From NCBI GenBank assembly GCA_917880885.1, contig OU862919.1, positions 18,150,795-18,214,794 of the forward strand: a stretch of 64,000 bases of DNA. The letters are read 5' to 3'. The translations under genes and the position numbers were made by a program. This DNA is from Limnephilus marmoratus (Eukaryota > Arthropoda > Insecta > Trichoptera > Limnephilidae). This document shows positions 61,481-64,000 of the stretch, piece by piece; position 1 is the first letter of the stretch, and every line of letters starts with the position of its first letter. The notes beneath the pieces are model-generated. The model was not told the origin of the DNA. It saw only the letters and a list, made by a program, of their open reading frames with translations, and searched no databases.

Positions 61481-64000
61481 ATCCGAGCCGCCTGAAATTT
61501 TGGAATCTTATTAAGATTCATGGTCTGTACGCGAAGCAATCAAAAAATCATCAAGAAAAGAAAATTTGAAAAAAATCGTCCTTTTAACACTTGGGCTCGG
61601 TCATCATAACAATCGGGGTCGGTTATAACTTCCGGCCTATAGCGCCGATCCGGCTGAAATTTTCGATTCTTACAAACATTCGTGGTCTGTACACGCATCA
61701 TCCAGAAAAATCTGCAAAAAGAAGAATTTTCAAAAATATCATCATTTTAGAACTTGGGGACGGTCGTTTGAACATTTGGGTTCGGTCATAACTTTGGCCC
61801 TTTGGATCTGAGCCGCCTAAAATTTTGGAATCTTACTAAGATTCATGGTCTGTACGCGAAGCAATCAAAAAATCTTCAAGAAAAGAAAATTTTAAAAAAA
61901 TCGTCCTTTTAACACTTGGGCTCGGTCGTTATAACAATCGGGGTCGGTCATAACTTCGCCCCTATGGTACTGTTCCGGCTGAAATTGTCGATTCTAACTA
62001 AGATTCATGGTCTGTACACGAATCAATCAAAAAAATCTACCAAAAGAAGAATTTTTATAAATATCATCATTTTAGAACTTGGGGTCGGTCGTTTGAACAC
62101 TTGGGATCGGTCATAACTTTGGCCCTTTAGGTCCGAGCCGCCTGAAATTTTGGAATCTTATAAGATTCATGGTCTGTACGCGAAGCAATCAAAAAATCTT
62201 CAAGAAAAGAAAATTTTAAAAAAATCGTCCTTTAAACACTTGGGCTCGGTCGTCATAACAATCGGGGTCGGTTATAACTTCCGGCCTATAGCACCGATCC
62301 GGCTGAAAATTTCGATTCTTACGAATATTCGTGGTCTGTACACAAATCATCCAGAAAAATCTGCAAAAAGAAGAATTTTTCATAAATGTCATCATTTTAG
62401 AACTTGGGGACGGTCGTTTGAACATTTTGGTTCGGTCATAACTTTGGCCCTTTGGATCCGAGCCACCCGAAATTTTGGATTCGTCCTAAGATTCATGGTC
62501 TGCATACGAGGCAATCAAAAATCTTCAAGAAAAGAAAATTTAAATAAAATCGTCCTTTTAACACATCGGCTCGGTCGTCATAACAATCGGGGTCGGTAAA
62601 AACGTCGGGCCTATAGCATTGATCCGACTGAAATTTTCGATTCTTACGAAAAATTCGTGGTCTGTACACGAATCAATAAAAAAATATGCCAAAAGAAGAA
62701 TTTTTATAAATATCATCATTTTAGGACTTGGGGTCGGTCGTTTGAACACTTGGGTTCGGTCATAAATTTGGCCCTTTGGATCCGAGCCGCCTGAAATTTA
62801 GGAATCTTATTAAGATTCATGGTCTGTACGCGAAGCAATCAAAAAATCTTCAAGAAAAGAAAATTAAAAAAAAATCGTCCTTTTAACACTTGGGCTCGGT
62901 CATCATAACAATCGGGGTCGGTTATAACTTCCGGCCTATAGCGCCGATCCGGCTGAAATTTTCGATTCTTACGAACATTCATGGTCTGTACACGCATCAT
63001 CCAGAAAAATCTGCAAAAAGAAGAATTTTCAAAAATGTCATCATTTTAGAACTTGGGGACGGTCGTTTTAACACTTCGGTTCGGTCATTACTTTGGCCCT
63101 TTGGATCCGAGCCGCCTGAAATTTTGGATTCTTCCTAAAACTCATGGACTGCATACGAGGCAATCAAAAAATCTACAAAAAAAGAAAATTAAAAAAAAAT
63201 CGTCCTTTTAACACTTGGGCTCGGTCGTCATAACAATCGGGGTAGGTAATAACTTCGGGCCTATAGCATTGATCCGGCTGAAATTTTCGATTCTTAGTAA
63301 CATTCGTGGTCTGTTCACGCATCATCCAGAAAAATCTGCAAAAGAAGAATTTTTCAAAAATGTTATCGTTTTAAAACTTGGGTTCGGTCATTTGAAATCT
63401 TAGAGTCGGTCATAACTTTGGCCCTTTGGATCCGAGTCGACTGAAATTTTGGATTCTTAGATTCATGGTCTGTACACGATGCAATCAAAAAATCTTCAAA
63501 AAAAGAAAATTTAAATAAAATCGTCCTTTTAACACTTGGGCTCGGTCGTCATTACTATCGGGGTCGGTCATTCCTTTAGCCCTATGGTTCTGTTCCGGCT
63601 GAAATTGTCGATTCTAACTAAGAGTCATGGAATGTACACGAATCAATAAAAAAATGTGCCAAAAGAAGAATTTTTATAAATATCATCATTTTAGAACTTG
63701 GGGTCGGTCGTTTGAACACTTGGGTTCGGCCATAACTTTGGCCCTTTGGATCCGAGACGCCTGAAATTTTGGATTCTTCCTAAGATTCATGGTCTACATA
63801 CGAGGCAATCAAAAAATCTACAAAAAAAGAAAATTCAAATAAAATCGTCCTTTTAACACTTGGGCTCGGTCGTCATAACAATCGGGGTCGGTAATAACGT
63901 CGGGCCTATAGCATTGATCCGGCTGAAATTGTCGATTTTAACTAAGATTCATGGTCTGTAAACGAATCAATCAAAAAATATGCAAAAAGAAGACCTTATA
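61481..64000. repeat. Satellite array, continuation to the window edge
   Basis: Same dimeric unit of about 325 bp and same orientation as 35241-53289, with about eight dimers visible. The window ends inside the array, so its full size is unknown. Units here (CATCATAACAATCGGGG variants) are somewhat diverged from the homogeneous centre. Confidence 0.92.

Noticed and set aside
35241..64000. CRISPR-like or phage-type repeat array
   Set aside because: Units are about 325 bp with no short repeat/unique spacer pattern, and the context is an intron-bearing eukaryote.
1..64000. tRNA, rRNA or other structured RNA genes
   Set aside because: No cloverleaf with conserved A and B boxes and no rRNA-like stretch was recognised on either strand. 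A dedicated covariance search was not possible.

Overview
The window is eukaryotic, AT-rich and intron-bearing, and almost certainly insect. Its only host gene that I can support is a DEG/ENaC sodium channel of the pickpocket (ppk) type on the minus strand. It has nine exons between 33382 and 7902, giving a 545-codon reading frame. All eight splice junctions have GT/AG ends and compatible phases. The transposon spectrum (mariner, piggyBac-like, hAT, copia, Jockey/CR1-type LINEs, and a widespread repeat at 25470-25730) fits Lepidoptera best, but that is an inference.

Layout. 1-7900: intergenic DNA downstream of the ppk gene, holding MITEs, a LINE 3' fragment, and a hAT element nested in a non-LTR reverse transcriptase relic. 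7902-33382: the ppk gene. About 94% of its span is intron filled with mobile DNA: mariner (intron 7), hAT-like MITE (intron 8), LINE relics (introns 1, 4, 6), a nearly full-length LINE of about 5.7 kb inside a hAT-like foldback element (intron 5), and a piggyBac-like deletion derivative and a foldback element (intron 2). 33383-35240: upstream flank with no recognised gene. 35241-53289 and 61481-64000: one tandem satellite with a dimeric period of about 325 bp, and within it higher-order blocks of about 2.27 kb (seven dimers). 53290-61480: an interruption of the satellite by a dispersed repeat that carries a copia-type LTR retrotransposon (53359-60637). That element has itself been hit by a 5'-truncated LINE and a piggyBac-like element.

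Most notable points. (1) The intron-5 LINE has an extra open reading frame between ORF1 and ORF2 that resembles ORF2's own APE-type endonuclease domain, with several catalytic positions changed. This is a possible non-catalytic endonuclease paralogue that I do not recognise as described. (2) The ppk exon set can be read straight from the sequence. (3) The satellite has clear higher-order structure. (4) Several nested insertions have exact target-site duplications, so their relative order can be read. (5) A perfect 44-bp-arm palindrome interrupts the copia reverse transcriptase region. All family assignments are by eye; no database search was run.
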